DNA from: Phylloscopus collybita
Lineage: Eukaryota; Chordata; Aves; Passeriformes; Phylloscopidae
Length of the DNA: 64,000 nt
Direction of reading: 5' to 3'
NCBI GenBank assembly: GCA_027886175.1
Contig: JAJNNQ010000003.1
Location: 27,321,501 to 27,385,500, forward strand
Made by a program: the position numbers and the translations under genes. Position 1 is the stretch's first letter. Each line of letters starts with the position of its first letter. The notes under the pieces were generated by a model. It was not told the origin of the DNA, searched no databases, and saw only the letters and a program-made list of their open reading frames with translations. Of the stretch, positions 62,724-64,000 are shown in pieces.

Positions 62724-62852
62724 ATTTTTTGGGGGTTTTTTCCAGTGTTTTGGTTGCTTGGCTTGTGGTGGGTTTTTTTGTTTGGTTTTTTGGGGGGTTG
62801 TTTGGTTTTTGTGGGGTTGTGTGGTGTGTTTGGGGTTTTTTCTGGTTTTTCC
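62724..62852. repeat. G/T-rich low-complexity tract
   Basis: Plus-strand GGGGGTTTTTT, GGTTTTTGTGGGG and TTTGGGG blocks. The complementary minus-strand frame is Lys/Pro/Thr/Gln-rich and is an artefact. Confidence 0.85.
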
Positions 62853-63945
62853 TTTGCTGACCCTGGTAGCTCTTAAAGAATTCTTTTCCCCTTGCATTAT
62901 GTGTTTTATTGAGTCCATTAGCTATGATAAAGCTGATTTATTTATTTGATCTCCTCAAGAAGACAGTGTGTAGCTTGGATCCTGTCCTGTCCAGAGATGC
63001 TGCCCATCAGCACCCGAGGGTTCCTGGTACCAGTTGTAACCTTGCTGCAGCAGTCTCAGTGCCAGTGCCTGCTCCCAGCTTGGACAGAGCTGGGCTGGAA
63101 GTTGTGTTTGCTGCCTGCTGAGGGGTTTGAGAAGCAGCCTGTGCTGTTCAGCATCCCAGGGATGGAGCTTCTCCCAGAGCGTTTGTGCAGTTCTCTCTCG
63201 CAGGGCAGAGGATGCTCTCGGTCTGTGTGCAGAGAAGGGGCCTCTGTCGGCCACCTGAGAGTGCAGCCAGTGCTCCTGCAGCAAGGTGTGTGCTCTGTCC
63301 CTGAGCAGAACCCGGAGGCAGCCCCTAATGAGGGCAATCAGCAGGGCAGCCCCGTGTGTGAGTGATTTCCCAGCTCCTGGCAGTGATGCACTCAGCACCG
63401 GCGTGTTTGCTCCAGGCTTACACATCTTTCTGGCTTGCAGGGCTTTTAAAGATTATTCATTACTCTGAACATCCCCCCAGCATCTGAGAAATATAGGGAG
63501 GTTTTTTTTTGGTTAGGCTCTGATACCAACAGTTGCACTTTGTTCCCTAAACTAAACCACAGTATGACTGTGGGTTGCAAGGATAATTGAAAAATGTGAA
63601 TGCTGCTGGCAGTCACTGATTTGTGCTGTGCTGTGGCAGTGTACATCAGGCTGGCACTCATTCCTGCTTGCCCGTTGTCCCCTTACAGTGTCACTGGGTA
63701 TGTGAGCCCCTGTGGCACAGCAGGGTCCCATTTGGTGACAGGGATGCTTGGTCCTTACCCAGGCAGGAATGTGCAGGTAGCCGTGCAGTGATTATGCCCT
63801 GGCTGGAAATTGCTGTTCAGGGCATTACAAATGTGTTTCTTAGGGTGTTGCTAGTTTTCCTATCACCCCAATTTAAGTTTTTCCTCTAGCAAAAGCACTG
63901 AAAGAGCCTCAGAAAACAGATATGGGAGAAAAGCTTGCAGGCTAC

Positions 63946-64000
63946 TTTTTTGGGGGGTTTTTTTGGGTTTTTTTGGTTTTTTTTTTTGGTCTTTGTTTTG
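63946..64000. repeat. G/T-rich low-complexity tract running off the window
   Basis: Runs of T broken by GGGGGG, GGG and GG lie on the plus strand and continue past the window end. Confidence 0.85.

Larger units (their letters stand above)
49566..64000 (+). other. Probable long first intron, no further exon found
   Basis: It starts with GTACCG after the predicted exon. GC content stays high to about 49920, and a smaller CpG-rich patch lies at 50280-50340. The remaining about 13.5 kb is AT-leaning, non-coding and poor in recognisable transposons. No exon with acceptor, donor, matching phase and recognisable protein was found, so the gene would continue beyond 64000. If the donor call is wrong, this is simply downstream sequence. 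Confidence 0.45.

Overview
The window looks like bird nuclear DNA, probably from a songbird. It is repeat-rich, mostly non-coding and intron-bearing, with no operons, no rRNA or tRNA genes and no CRISPR. The bird assignment rests on a clear CR1 LINE 3' end at about 38.5-38.8 kb and on several retroviral LTR-like elements of the type common in passerine genomes. No species can be named from the sequence alone. Nearly all long open frames are side effects of tandem repeats or GC-rich sequence. I found only one convincing piece of a protein-coding gene.

Layout. 1-5.7 kb is non-coding, with a G/T-rich tract, a 64-nt composite hairpin (3897-3960) and a lone perfect CRE octamer. 5.75-13.05 kb is a cluster of five unrelated tandem arrays: a 54-bp minisatellite, an 80-copy 26-bp minisatellite with no net length change, a TATTTCC-like tract, a 13/15-bp CTGCAG minisatellite with nested higher-order repeats, and a TTCC-to-TTCCC pyrimidine tract. 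13-49 kb is intergenic. It carries at least six LTR-like elements (five on the minus strand, one on the plus strand with a tandemly amplified promoter and leader), a 107-nt pure purine run between two of them, a roughly 0.2-kb segment duplicated 3.2 kb apart, and the CR1 fragment.

48.99-49.92 kb is a CpG island. A GTGACACCTG minisatellite forms its upstream edge, followed by GC boxes, a CRE, and a first coding exon on the plus strand (ATG at 49474, probable splice donor at 49566). The exon encodes an Arg/Cys-rich signal peptide or signal anchor. I do not recognise the gene. The rest of the window (49.57-64.0 kb) fits a long first intron, and I could not support any second exon.

I do not see an undescribed multi-gene system. 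The observations most worth a second look are the indel-free 26-bp array and its higher-order structure, the bidirectionally open CTGCAG array, the LTR whose predicted start site opens a nine-copy leader repeat, the palindromic E-box array at the CpG-island promoter, and the 64-nt hairpin. Coordinates of repeats and LTR edges were read by eye. Edges without target-site duplications are approximate.
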